Position numbers and translations under genes: made by a program. From DAMCZI01 sp032095175 (GTDB taxonomy: Bacteria > Bacillota > Clostridia > Clostridiales > Caloramatoraceae): a DNA stretch of 32,361 nt. Numbering within the stretch: the first letter of the stretch is position 1; each line of letters begins with the position of its first letter. The DNA is taken from positions 1-32,361 of the forward strand of contig DAMCZI010000050.1 in assembly GCA_032095175.1 (NCBI GenBank), written 5' to 3'. The notes under the pieces are model-generated. The model was not told the DNA's origin. It did not search any database and saw only the letters and a list, made by a program, of their open reading frames with translations. Below, piece after piece: positions 7,995 to 15,829 of this stretch.

Positions 7995-8061
7995 TATCAG
8001 AGATATTGAATATAAAAACAATCAATATTTTAATCTTTTTTGATATTTAATATTTCTGATA
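7995..8061. repeat. Imperfect palindrome after the raiA-type RNA
   Basis: TATCAGAGATATTGAATAT (from 7995) is an inverted, slightly diverged copy of ATATTTAATATTTCTGATA (ending 8061), with an AT-rich loop of about 25-30 bases. I see no second copy in the window. Its role is unknown. Confidence 0.55.
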
Positions 8062-8126
8062 AAAATAAATGTCATGGGTAAAATAATATTGAATTGGGTG
8101 TTCGGCTGAATAAATATGTATACAAT

Positions 8127-8220
8127 TAATCCACAACTATGTTTGAAAATAAACAGTTGATATAAGGGTTATACACAATATTATCCACATTATCCACAGA
8201 AAAATACCAACATATTCACA
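8127..8220. promoter_or_regulatory. Cluster of DnaA-box-like sites
   Basis: Two perfect consensus DnaA boxes, TTATCCACA, stand head-to-tail without a gap (8181-8189 and 8190-8198). In the same orientation are TTATACACA (8169-8177), TAATCCACA (8127-8135) and ATATTCACA (8212-8220). The stretch is otherwise AT-rich and gene-free. It is over 150 bases from the hpf start. No dnaA or dnaN is nearby, so this is unlikely to be oriC; a DnaA-titrating or DnaA-regulated site is more likely. Confidence 0.65.
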
Positions 8221-8343
8221 GGGGAACACCTGTAAAATAACAGTTAAAAAGTAGATTGGTGTGTTTTAATATACAAAGACATCAAAAAAGTATGCATTTT
8301 GGTATTTTATGTAATATTAACAATAATTATGATAAAAGGCTTG

Positions 8344-8394
8344 AAGTTATTGCAAGAAAATATTAGAATAAGAATAAGCAATAACTTTCTTTTT
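8344..8394 (+). terminator. Terminator-like hairpin in the hpf leader (possible attenuator)
   Basis: A perfect ten-base stem AAGTTATTGC (8344-8353) / GCAATAACTT (8378-8387) with a 24-base loop is followed by TCTTTTT. It lies about 40 bases before the hpf start, so it may attenuate hpf or end a transcript from upstream. The stem is AT-rich and weak. Confidence 0.45.
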
Positions 8395-8424
8395 CCCTAA
8401 CATATAATGAAAGGGGTAGATTAT

Positions 8425-8949
8425 ATGAGATTTATCATTAATGGAAAGAACATAACCCTAACTGATGCATTAAAAAACACAGTGGAGAAAAAGTTAAGCA
8501 AACTTGACAGGTATTTCAGTCCTAATGTTGAGGTTCATGCAACTTTAAGTGTTCAAAAAAATAATCAGATAATCGAAGTTACAATACCCTTTAATGGAAT
8601 AATACTCAGGGGGGAAGAATCCACCCAAGACATGTATGCGTCAATAGATAATGTGTTAGAAAAGTTAGAAAGACAGATTATTAAACATAAAACAAGAATT
8701 GAAAGACAAGTACATGATGGAACCATAAGATTCAAAGATCTTCCGGTTTATGAAGAAGAGGACGATGAACCTAAAATAGTTAGGACAAAGAAGTTTGCTA
8801 TGAAGCCAATGGATGCAGAGGAAGCAGTTTTGCAGATGGAACTTCTCGGGCACAGCTTCTTCGTATTCAAGGATGCAGAATCCAACGAAGTAAACGTTGT
8901 ATACAAGAGAAATGATGGAAATTATGGTTTAATAGAACCTGAATTTTAA
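8425..8949 (+). CDS. hpf: Long-form ribosome hibernation promoting factor
   Basis: HPF/RaiA dimerises 70S ribosomes into inactive 100S particles in stationary phase. The 174-residue product has the N-terminal ribosome-binding domain (about residues 1-95, starting MRFIINGKNITLTDALKNTV) and the C-terminal dimerisation domain of long-form HPF (about 115-174, with AVLQMELLGHSFFVFKDAES and a terminal YGLIEPE). I use the ATG at 8425, which has AAAGGGG at good spacing; an ATG at 8407 would place that site inside the gene. It is flanked by the raiA-type RNA and DnaA boxes upstream and its own terminator downstream. The hpf-secA-prfB order is conserved in Firmicutes. Confidence 0.95.
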   Translation: MRFIINGKNITLTDALKNTVEKKLSKLDRYFSPNVEVHATLSVQKNNQIIEVTIPFNGIILRGEESTQDMYASIDNVLEKLERQIIKHKTRIERQVHDGTIRFKDLPVYEEEDDEPKIVRTKKFAMKPMDAEEAVLQMELLGHSFFVFKDAESNEVNVVYKRNDGNYGLIEPEF

Positions 8950-8961
8950 AGAATAGATAAA

Positions 8962-8989
8962 AGGAATGGCGAAAGCCATTCTTTTTTTA
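8962..8989 (+). terminator. Intrinsic terminator after hpf
   Basis: Stem GAATGGC/GCCATTC with a GAAA loop, followed by eight or so T. Confidence 0.9.
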
Positions 8990-9010
8990 TATCCATAAAT
9001 TTCAATTTCG

Positions 9011-9039
9011 TTGATTGTAGGATATTTAAATGTTATAAT
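9011..9039 (+). promoter_or_regulatory. Promoter upstream of secA
   Basis: TTGATT (9011-9016), a 17-base spacer and a perfect TATAAT (9034-9039) leave a leader of about 110 bases before secA. Confidence 0.65.
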
Positions 9040-9156
9040 CTTTCTATGGCATTGACAAATATTACTTGAAAATTAGATCGATTATATAGTAATATATATA
9101 CCATTAAGTTTTTTAAGAAAAATGGTATAAGGTTATTACAGAAAAGGGTGGTAGTT

Positions 9157-11661
9157 ATGGGTATTCTAGATAAGATATTTGGAAGCTACAGTGACAGAGA
9201 AATTAAGAGAATTTCGCCAATAGCGGATAAAATAGAATCTTTAGATTCTAAGATGCAGAGTCTGACAGATGAAGAACTTAGAAATAAAACATTAGAATTT
9301 AAGGAAAGACTTTCAAAGGGAGAAACATTAGATGATTTACTCCCTGAGGCCTATGCAGTTGTAAGAGAGGCAGCATGGAGAACAATTGGGGAAAAGCATT
9401 TTAGAGGTCAGCTTTTGGGAGGTATTGTGCTTCACCAGGGAAGAATTTCTGAAATGAAAACAGGTGAAGGTAAAACTCTTGCTGCAACACTTCCTTCATA
9501 CCTTAATGCATTAACTGGAAAGGGAGTACATGTTGTTACAGTAAATGATTACCTTGCAACCCGTGATAGAAACTGGATGGGAAAAATACATGAATTCCTG
9601 GGATTAACAGTTGGTGTAATCACCCATGATATGGATGGTGATGAAAGAAGAGCAGCATACAATTGCGATATAACCTATGCAACAAATAATGAACTTGGTT
9701 TTGACTACTTAAGAGACAACATGGTTATATATAAGGAAGAAATGGTTCAAAGAGAATTGAACTATGCAATAGTTGACGAAGTTGACTCAATACTTATAGA
9801 TGAGGCAAGAACACCACTTATAATATCAGGTGCAGGGGATAAATCAACACAGCTTTATTCTGTAGCAAACACCTTTGTAAAATCCCTTAGAAGAGATGAG
9901 GATTTTGAGGTGGATGAAAAGGATCGTGCAGTTACCCTTACTGAACAGGGAGTAGAGAGGGCAGAGAAGTTTTTTAATCTTGAAAACTATGGAGATGCTG
10001 AAAACCTTGAAATACAGCATCATATAATACAGGCTTTAAAGGCTCATAACCTGATGAAAAATGATATAGATTATGTTGTTAAAGATGGAGAAGTACTAAT
10101 AGTTGATGAATTTACAGGAAGAATAATGTATGGTAGAAGATACAGCGATGGTCTTCACCAGGCAATTGAAGCAAAGGAAGGGGTTAAGGTTGAAAGAGAA
10201 TCTAAGACTCTTGCTACAATAACCTTCCAGAATTACTTTAGAATATATAATAAACTATCTGGTATGACAGGTACAGCTCTTACAGAAGAAAACGAATTCC
10301 GTGAAATATATGGACTTGATGTTATAGTTATACCTACAAATAAGCCTTTAGCAAGGAAAGATTTGCCAGATATGGTTTATAAAACTGAGGTGGAAAAGTT
10401 CAATGCAATTGTAAATGAAATAGTTGAAACCCATAAGGCAGGTCAACCTGTTCTTGTTGGTACAATAAGTATTGAAAAATCAGAAGTACTTTCTGATATG
10501 CTTAGAAGGAAAGGAGTACCTCACCAGGTATTGAATGCAAAGTATCATGAGAAGGAAGCAGAAATCATTTCTCATGCAGGCGAAGCAGGAATGGTTACAA
10601 TAGCAACAAACATGGCTGGTCGTGGTACTGATATTAAGCTTGAAGATGGTACTGTTGAAGCTGGTGGACTTAAGATAATAGGTACAGAGAGACATGAATC
10701 AAGACGTATTGATAACCAGCTGAGAGGTCGTTCAGGACGTCAGGGAGACCCAGGTTCATCAAGATTTTATATATGTTTTGAGGATGACTTGCTGAGGCTT
10801 TTTGGTTCAGATAGAATGAAGCAAATTGGAGATAGGCTTAGACTTCCGGACGATGAGCCAATTGAGAGTAGGATGGTTTCAAATGCAATTGAACAGGCTC
10901 AAAAGAAGGTTGAAGGAAATAACTTTGATATTAGAAAATCACTATTACAGTATGATGATGTAATGAATAAACAAAGAGAGATAATATATGGTCAGAGATC
11001 TCAGGTCCTAAATGGTGAGAACATAAAGGATGGTATACTTGCCATGATAAAGGATATCATTGAAGCTGCAGTTGAGGCGCATACCTCCGATGATAAGCAC
11101 AAGGAAGAATGGGATTTACAAGGCATAATAAGATATCTTGAGGATATTTTCCTTCCAAAGGGAAGAATTAAGCTATCTGACATAGAGAATCTTTCAAAGA
11201 CTGAAATAAGCGATATGCTAATAGATTTAGCTAACAAGCTATATTCCGAAAAGGAAGCTGAGTTTGGAGAGGAACAGATGAGAGAAGTTGAAAGAGTTGT
11301 TCTCCTCCGTGCTGTAGACTTAAAGTGGATGGATCATATAGATGCAATGGATCAATTAAAGCAGGGTATAGGACTTCGTGCTTACAGACAGACTGACCCT
11401 GTTCAGGAATACCAAATTGAAGGTATGAGAATGTTTGACGGAATGATTTACAGTATAAAGGAAGAGACAATACAATTCCTCTACAGACTTAAGGCTGAAA
11501 AGAAGGTTGAAAGGGAAAGGGTTGCAGAACCAACTTCAACTAACTATGACGATTCAGTTAAGAGGGAACCTGTTAGAAGGGACAAAAAAGTGGGAAGAAA
11601 CGACCCATGTCCATGTGGAAGTGGAAAGAAATACAAGAACTGCTGTGGAAGAGGTAAATAG
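9157..11661 (+). CDS. secA: Preprotein translocase ATPase SecA
   Basis: SecA is the motor that pushes secreted proteins through the SecYEG channel. The 834-residue product shows the family start MGILDKIFGSYSDREIKRI, Walker A MKTGEGKTLAA near residue 100, the DEAD-like box VDEVDSILIDEARTPLIISG, the TNMAGRGTDIKL and RGRSGRQGDPGSS helicase motifs, and the C-terminal zinc-binding tail RNDPCPCGSGKKYKNCCG used for SecB or lipid contacts. I use ATG 9157 with an AAAAGGG site; a GTG nine bases earlier is part of the spacer. It has its own promoter and terminator. Confidence 0.98.
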   Translation: MGILDKIFGSYSDREIKRISPIADKIESLDSKMQSLTDEELRNKTLEFKERLSKGETLDDLLPEAYAVVREAAWRTIGEKHFRGQLLGGIVLHQGRISEMKTGEGKTLAATLPSYLNALTGKGVHVVTVNDYLATRDRNWMGKIHEFLGLTVGVITHDMDGDERRAAYNCDITYATNNELGFDYLRDNMVIYKEEMVQRELNYAIVDEVDSILIDEARTPLIISGAGDKSTQLYSVANTFVKSLRRDEDFEVDEKDRAVTLTEQGVERAEKFFNLENYGDAENLEIQHHIIQALKAHNLMKNDIDYVVKDGEVLIVDEFTGRIMYGRRYSDGLHQAIEAKEGVKVERESKTLATITFQNYFRIYNKLSGMTGTALTEENEFREIYGLDVIVIPTNKPLARKDLPDMVYKTEVEKFNAIVNEIVETHKAGQPVLVGTISIEKSEVLSDMLRRKGVPHQVLNAKYHEKEAEIISHAGEAGMVTIATNMAGRGTDIKLEDGTVEAGGLKIIGTERHESRRIDNQLRGRSGRQGDPGSSRFYICFEDDLLRLFGSDRMKQIGDRLRLPDDEPIESRMVSNAIEQAQKKVEGNNFDIRKSLLQYDDVMNKQREIIYGQRSQVLNGENIKDGILAMIKDIIEAAVEAHTSDDKHKEEWDLQGIIRYLEDIFLPKGRIKLSDIENLSKTEISDMLIDLANKLYSEKEAEFGEEQMREVERVVLLRAVDLKWMDHIDAMDQLKQGIGLRAYRQTDPVQEYQIEGMRMFDGMIYSIKEETIQFLYRLKAEKKVERERVAEPTSTNYDDSVKREPVRRDKKVGRNDPCPCGSGKKYKNCCGRGK

Positions 11662-11667
11662 TTAACA

Positions 11668-11698
11668 AAAATGCATGCTGATAAGGCATGCATTTTTT
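11668..11698 (+). terminator. Intrinsic terminator after secA
   Basis: Stem AATGCATGC (11670-11678) / GCATGCATT (11686-11694) plus a T-run. The following 250 bases up to the flagellin gene hold only a weak CCATAAATA/TATTTATGG hairpin and no recognisable gene. Confidence 0.85.
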
Positions 11699-11952
11699 AC
11701 ACATCTATCTTGTCATATATTCTGTAAATGGTTCCCTTATTGTTACATTAATGGTAGAATGGAAGTTAGATTAATCTCAATAAGGATATTACATATGGTG
11801 ATGGGGAATAAATGAATTATGAAATATACTTTTCCATAAATATTTAAGGGTGAGCCACTTAGAATTATTTATGGGAGATATATAGAGTATAACATTAATG
11901 TATTCATTGTGTTTTGGATTATATATTTATTTGAATTATTGGGGTGAGAACA

Positions 11953-12807
11953 ATGATAATTGCTCATGATATTACTGCTTTAAGAATTTGCAATAATCTT
12001 AATCGACAAAATGCATATTTAGGTAAGCTAATGCTGCATATGTCTTCAGGACTTAGAATAACATGTGCGGCAGATGATCCTGCAGGCCTTGCAATTTCTG
12101 AGAAAATGAGAGCTCAGATAAGAGGACTTCAACAAGCATCAAGAAATGTGCAGGATTCTATTTCACTTATGCAGACAGCGGAAGGAGCAATGGGAGAGAC
12201 AACAAGTATTCTCCAAAGAATAAGAGAATTACTTGTTCAAGCTTCAAATGACACATATAACAAAAGTGATAGAGAAAATATTCAAAGTGAAATAGATGAG
12301 CTTTTAAAGGAAGTTGATAACATAGCAAAAAATACAGAGTTTAATGAAATAAAGCTGCTAGATGGAAGTATTAATAAAAATAAAGAAGGCCTTAGTTTCC
12401 AAATAGGAGCTAATGCAGGTCAACAAAAAACTATAAATATTGAGAATATGGATAAAGGGAGCTTGGGAATACAGGATATAAATGTTGTTGGAAAAACATC
12501 AGAGGAAATATCCTCAATGATAGATGTTGTAGATAAGGCCATAAAAAGTACATCAAAACAGAGATCAAGTATAGGGGCAAATATAAATGCAATGGAGAGA
12601 AGAATTGATTATTTAGATAATGCAGCTTTAAATCTTCAAGAGGCAGAGTCGCGAATAAGAGATTTAGATATGGCTAAAGCAGCAGTGGAGTATGCGAAGA
12701 CTCAAGTATTAATGCAGGCATCTTTAGCTTTACTTGCACATGCAAATCAAAATAGAAAGAATATAATAGACCTATTGTATAGTATGAATGATAAAAAAAG
12801 TAGTTAG
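11953..12807 (+). CDS. Flagellin-like protein, isolated from other flagellar genes
   Basis: A 284-residue protein with both conserved ends of flagellin: the N-terminal D0/D1 helices (MSSGLRITCAADDPAGLAIS at about 31-50; LQRIRELLVQASND) and the C-terminal helices (NLQEAESRIRDLDMAKAAVE). The variable centre is very short. Oddities are cysteines in the N-terminal helical region (C12, C40), IAHD where INHN is usual, and a charged YSMNDKKSS extension after the normal LL end. I use ATG 11953, with GGGGTGAG upstream. It sits alone between secA and prfB; in Bacillus the flagellin gene hag lies upstream of hpf-secA-prfB. No chaperone or hook gene is near, so whether it builds a filament cannot be told. 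Confidence 0.85.
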   Translation: MIIAHDITALRICNNLNRQNAYLGKLMLHMSSGLRITCAADDPAGLAISEKMRAQIRGLQQASRNVQDSISLMQTAEGAMGETTSILQRIRELLVQASNDTYNKSDRENIQSEIDELLKEVDNIAKNTEFNEIKLLDGSINKNKEGLSFQIGANAGQQKTINIENMDKGSLGIQDINVVGKTSEEISSMIDVVDKAIKSTSKQRSSIGANINAMERRIDYLDNAALNLQEAESRIRDLDMAKAAVEYAKTQVLMQASLALLAHANQNRKNIIDLLYSMNDKKSS

Positions 12808-12909
12808 TAGCAGCAAAAGCATAAATATGTTTTTAAAATAATTTTCTTATGCTCATGCACTACAAGCAATAATACAGAAGTTTTGGTTTAAATGACAATT
12901 GCGGGTTTA

Positions 12910-12938
12910 TTGTTAATATTTATATATTAGTATATAAT
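12910..12938 (+). promoter_or_regulatory. Promoter of prfB
   Basis: TTGTTA (12910-12915), a 17-base spacer and TATAAT (12933-12938), 32 bases before the prfB start. Confidence 0.65.
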
Positions 12939-12969
12939 ATTTAATAGTTTCGAAAGGATGGTGACAGGT

Positions 12970-14074
12970 ATGCATTTACAATTGGAAGAACATTATGCTG
13001 CCATAAGACCTATGAGAGAGAATCTAAAGGAAATGGGGGCTTCTCTTTGACATAGAGGGGCTTAACAAGAAGATAGAAGAATTAGAGAGCAAAATGCAGG
13101 AGGAAAACTTCTGGAATGATGTTGACAGGGCTCAATCGATACTGCAAAAGGGCAAGTCAATAAAAGCAAAGCTTGAAAAATATGAAAATTTGGTTAAAAG
13201 AGTAGATGAACTTGAAGCACTGATTGAGATTTCAGATATGGAGGATGATATTTCTTATCTTGATGAAATCATATCTGAAAGAGAAAATATTGAAGCTAAA
13301 ATTGAAGAGTTCAAGATTGAAACTCTATTATCAGGAGAATATGATAAAAATAATGCCATATTTACTATACATGCTGGCGCAGGTGGAACCGAAGCCTGTG
13401 ATTGGGCAGAAATGCTTTTAAGAATGTATACAAGATGGGCAGAAGCAAAGGGATATAAGGTTGAAACGGTAGACTACCTCCCAGGAGATGAAACAGGTGT
13501 AAAAAGCATTACACTTGAGATTACTGGGGAATATGCTTATGGATATTTAATGGCAGAAAAGGGTGTTCACAGATTAGTTAGAATTTCACCATTTGATGCT
13601 GCTGGTAAAAGACATACATCCTTTGCATCTATTGAAGTTCTTCCTGAGATAACAGATGAACAAGATATAGAGATAAAAACCGATGACCTAAGGATAGATA
13701 CCTATCGCTCAGGTGGAGCGGGTGGACAGCATGTAAATAAGACCGAAACTGCAATAAGAATAACTCATTTACCAACTGGTATAGTAGTTCAGTGTCAGAA
13801 TGAACGTTCCCAACATTCTAACAAGGAAGTAGCTATGAGAATGCTAAAGTCAAAGCTCATAGACCTAAAGGAAAGGGAGCACAAGGAAAGAATTGAAGAC
13901 CTTTCAGGGGATCTTAAAGATATTGGATGGGGAAGTCAGATAAGGTCATATGTTTTCCAGCCGTATACCCTTGTAAAGGATCACAGGACAGGGGTTGAAA
14001 TAGGAAATATACAGGCTGTTATGGATGGAGAGATTGATGAGTTTATAAGCGGATATTTGACCCAGATGAAATAA
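12970..14074 (+). CDS. prfB: Peptide chain release factor 2, made by +1 frameshifting
   Basis: RF2 ends translation at UGA and UAA. The gene is in two frames: 26 codons from ATG 12970 end at TGA 13048-13050 in the context CTT TGA C, and the +1 frame (GAC ATA GAG) continues to 14074, for 367 residues. Low RF2 lets the ribosome slip, giving autoregulation. In full-length numbering the stop-codon-recognition tripeptide SPF is at 206-208 and the catalytic GGQ at 251-253, almost exactly as in E. coli. Gene callers often start it at 13094 and lose 41 residues. The start has GGATGGTGACAGG upstream. The stop codon abuts a MITE-like element. Confidence 0.96.
13033..13051 (+). other. Programmed +1 frameshift site of prfB
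   Basis: A G-rich internal Shine-Dalgarno-like run (ATGGGGG) precedes CTT TGA C. The gap between the G-run and CTT is five bases (CTTCT), two longer than in the E. coli site (three bases), which might lower slipping efficiency. Confidence 0.88.
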
Positions 14075-14232
14075 GGCATATTAAAGAAAATAACTAGTCA
14101 ATATTTTGACCTATTTTGTATCATACTTCGTCAATAGAAGCTCAAGTTAGCCCAACTAGCTTGAGCTTCTATTTCCTCGTCTGGTGTAAAATATCCTCAA
14201 AATCTTTGACTAGTTATTTCCTTGAATATGCC
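14075..14232. mobile_element. MITE-like hairpin element R2, full-length copy
   Basis: A 158-base element with 27-base terminal inverted repeats (GGCATATTAAAGAAAATAAC..., two mismatches) flanked on both sides by TAA, a probable 3-base target duplication; the left TAA is the prfB stop codon. The whole element is one imperfect palindrome, with an inner AATAGAAGCTCAAG/CTTGAGCTTCTATT stem. It encodes nothing, so it would need a transposase in trans. A second left end lies at 32311 and a short degraded one at 22666. Confidence 0.8.
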
Positions 14233-14256
14233 TAAGGAATTTATTTTAAGTTCCAG

Positions 14257-14304
14257 GTGCCAGAGAAAGGAGAATTTTATTCTCCTTTCTCTGGTACATG
14301 GCAC
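14257..14304. repeat. Strong hairpin after the MITE-like element
   Basis: GTGCCAGAGAAAGGAGAA and its complement TTCTCCTTTCTCTGG plus GGCAC form a stem with a five-base loop and a three-base bulge. No T-run follows (ACTTTATAG). It may be a weak terminator for prfB or a further palindromic repeat. Confidence 0.6.
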
Positions 14305-14440
14305 TTTATAGTTTTAAAGTTGAAGATTCTTAAATATAATTTAGTATAAGTCAACTCCTCTGCCCATCGGATGTTTTTTAGGGCATGGTCCGGGACCCAG
14401 GGTGGTTTGCCTTAAATAGTAGTTGGAGGAAGGTGATCAC

Positions 14441-15532
14441 TTGAGCAACTTTATCGATGATGGCATTGAAAAAGAAATAAATGATCTTATAAAGAGGATA
14501 ATGGAAAACTCACAAAAAAGTGAAGAAGGAAAGGACATAGATGATAATTTCGATGAAAACTTCAATGAATATCTTGCAAGTTCTATTGCCTATGGGCTTA
14601 AGGGAGATAAAAAGGTTCCATATTTCCCATGCGATACATGCAAAAAAAAGCAGGTTATAACTGAGCAGTATCATAAGGTATGCAACAGAGAATATGTTCC
14701 TCCTTATGTAGATAGGGACTGTATGGACTTTAAAATAGCTCTTGTGGTAGATAGAATTGACGAGGCCACTCTTCAAAAAATATTCAGATATCTTATGTTC
14801 AGAATAAGCATAAGAGAAATATCTGAATGTATAAAAGATCCTGAATGGAGAAGGCAGGCTGAGAGTATATTAAGAGCAAGGGGATACGGAAGATTTATTG
14901 AAGAGGCCTTTGGAAACTTTAATAAAAATGCGATATACCAGCTGCTTTTTGATATAAATTACTGCTACTTTGATTATGAAACAAGTAGAAATCTAAAGGA
15001 TTCTGAATGTACTGATATGATAAAGTATTATATTGTTATACTGATAAGAGATAAAATTAAAAACAGCCTTTTTAGAATAATAAAGCTTATTGAGCTTGAG
15101 CTTGAATATAAAATAAGCGTTGTGGAAGGTGAAATAAGATATTATATAAAATGCTTGCTTCAAGAGATTGCGATAACTCCTCTGCCTGCAACAAATTATA
15201 ATATAACCTATTTTAATAAAATAGGAAGTTTAACAGAGCTGTTAAAGATATTTGATGGACTAGAAGGGGGAAAGCATGATGAAAGATCTGACTTTAGGCA
15301 CATTCGAGATACAATAAGAAAATATGAAAAGGTTGTAAGAACAATATTAGATGCTCTTAATAAAAAAATAAGAGAATATGACTGCTTGATAGGTCAGAGA
15401 AAGTTTATAGTTGGAATTACAGGTATATGTGAAAGACCAAATACAATACCATATGAGAGCGAAGGAAATAATGTTCTTATTCCTCCTCAGCCACTTGTAA
15501 TTTTAAATCCTACAAAGGATAAGGAGAGCTAA
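14441..15532 (+). CDS. Conserved-looking protein of unknown function
   Basis: I do not recognise this 363-residue protein. The first 45 residues are acidic and polar. Then comes a cysteine-containing part (FPCDTCKKKQ and a further VCNREYVPPYVDRDCMD, roughly 60-95) that could bind a metal, followed by a mainly helical, charged middle and a proline-rich end (NNVLIPPQPLVILNP). There is no signal peptide or membrane segment. The start is probably TTG 14441, because GGAGGAAGGTGATC lies directly upstream; a TTG at 14423 is possible but lacks a site. It stands alone, with a 100-base leader containing hairpins (TGCCC/GGGCA, GGTCC/GGACC) at about 14355-14405. Confidence 0.7.
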   Translation: MSNFIDDGIEKEINDLIKRIMENSQKSEEGKDIDDNFDENFNEYLASSIAYGLKGDKKVPYFPCDTCKKKQVITEQYHKVCNREYVPPYVDRDCMDFKIALVVDRIDEATLQKIFRYLMFRISIREISECIKDPEWRRQAESILRARGYGRFIEEAFGNFNKNAIYQLLFDINYCYFDYETSRNLKDSECTDMIKYYIVILIRDKIKNSLFRIIKLIELELEYKISVVEGEIRYYIKCLLQEIAITPLPATNYNITYFNKIGSLTELLKIFDGLEGGKHDERSDFRHIRDTIRKYEKVVRTILDALNKKIREYDCLIGQRKFIVGITGICERPNTIPYESEGNNVLIPPQPLVILNPTKDKES

Positions 15533-15635
15533 ATGCTAAAATTTGAATATTCAAAAAAGTTTTACTTGTTATGTATTGTATTGCAATTTGTTTTTTTTTG
15601 AGTTAAATTTATATATGTGATGTAAAACCTTGTAG

Positions 15636-15696
15636 ATTCTATTTTTATACAGTGCGTAATTTAACTAGTTTATAAGATATTTTATAAAGATAGAAT
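15636..15696 (+). other. Long-range inverted repeat in the corA upstream region
   Basis: ATTCTATTTTTATA (15636-15649) pairs with TATAAAGATAGAAT (15683-15696) apart from one wobble. The stretch from 15533 to 15735 is otherwise AT-rich, with no gene that I can see. Confidence 0.4.
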
Positions 15697-15735
15697 TTAG
15701 AAATAATAATACATTTTTGATGAGGTGTTTTTTTT

Positions 15736-15774
15736 ATGGAAGATGGGCCTAGTTATACGATTGAAATAAGCTAG
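15736..15774 (+). CDS. Putative 12-codon leader peptide upstream of corA
   Basis: ATG to TAG encodes MEDGPSYTIEIS. It is preceded by a good ribosome binding site, GATGAGGTG, at normal spacing (eight T in between). The stop codon touches the first base of a hairpin that controls access to the corA ribosome binding site. The early acidic residues and proline (E2, D3, P5) resemble mgtL-type leaders, where such sequences make ribosomes fall off at low Mg2+. The real evidence is the ribosome binding site and its exact position; the mechanism is inferred. Confidence 0.6.
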   Translation: MEDGPSYTIEIS

Positions 15775-15822
15775 TCCTGTTTTGGATACTTTCCCGTATC
15801 CTGAACAGGATTCGGGAAGGAG
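15775..15822 (+). promoter_or_regulatory. Mutually exclusive hairpins controlling the corA ribosome binding site
   Basis: Hairpin 1: TCCTGTT-tt-GGATAC (15775-15789) pairs with GTATCC-tg-AACAGGA (15796-15810) and leaves the corA site free. Hairpin 2: CTTTCCCGTATCCTG (15789-15803) pairs with CAGGATTCGGGAAGG (15806-15820), 13 of 15 as perfect inverted copies, and covers the AAGG of the Shine-Dalgarno AAGGAG (15817-15822). The two share 15789-15810, so only one can form. A ribosome at the leader stop codon would cover the 5' arm of hairpin 1 and favour hairpin 2. Confidence 0.65.
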
Positions 15823-15829
15823 AGATTGA

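Noticed and set aside
7995..8330. Chromosomal replication origin
   Set aside because: DnaA boxes and AT-rich DNA are present, but dnaA, dnaN, recF, gyrB, rnpA and rpmH are all absent from 32 kb around it.
8407..8424. Upstream ATG as hpf start
   Set aside because: Its use would leave the AAAGGGG ribosome binding site inside the gene; ATG 8425 matches the family N-terminus.
13094..14074. prfB as a 326-residue gene starting at 13094
   Set aside because: The real start at 12970 and the CTT TGA C frameshift restore the conserved N-terminus and the standard RF2 residue numbering.
14355..14410. T-box leader, suggested by AGGGTGG
   Set aside because: No specifier loop, stem I or ACCGCG, and too little sequence upstream before the MITE; the downstream gene is not an aminoacyl-tRNA synthetase or amino-acid gene.
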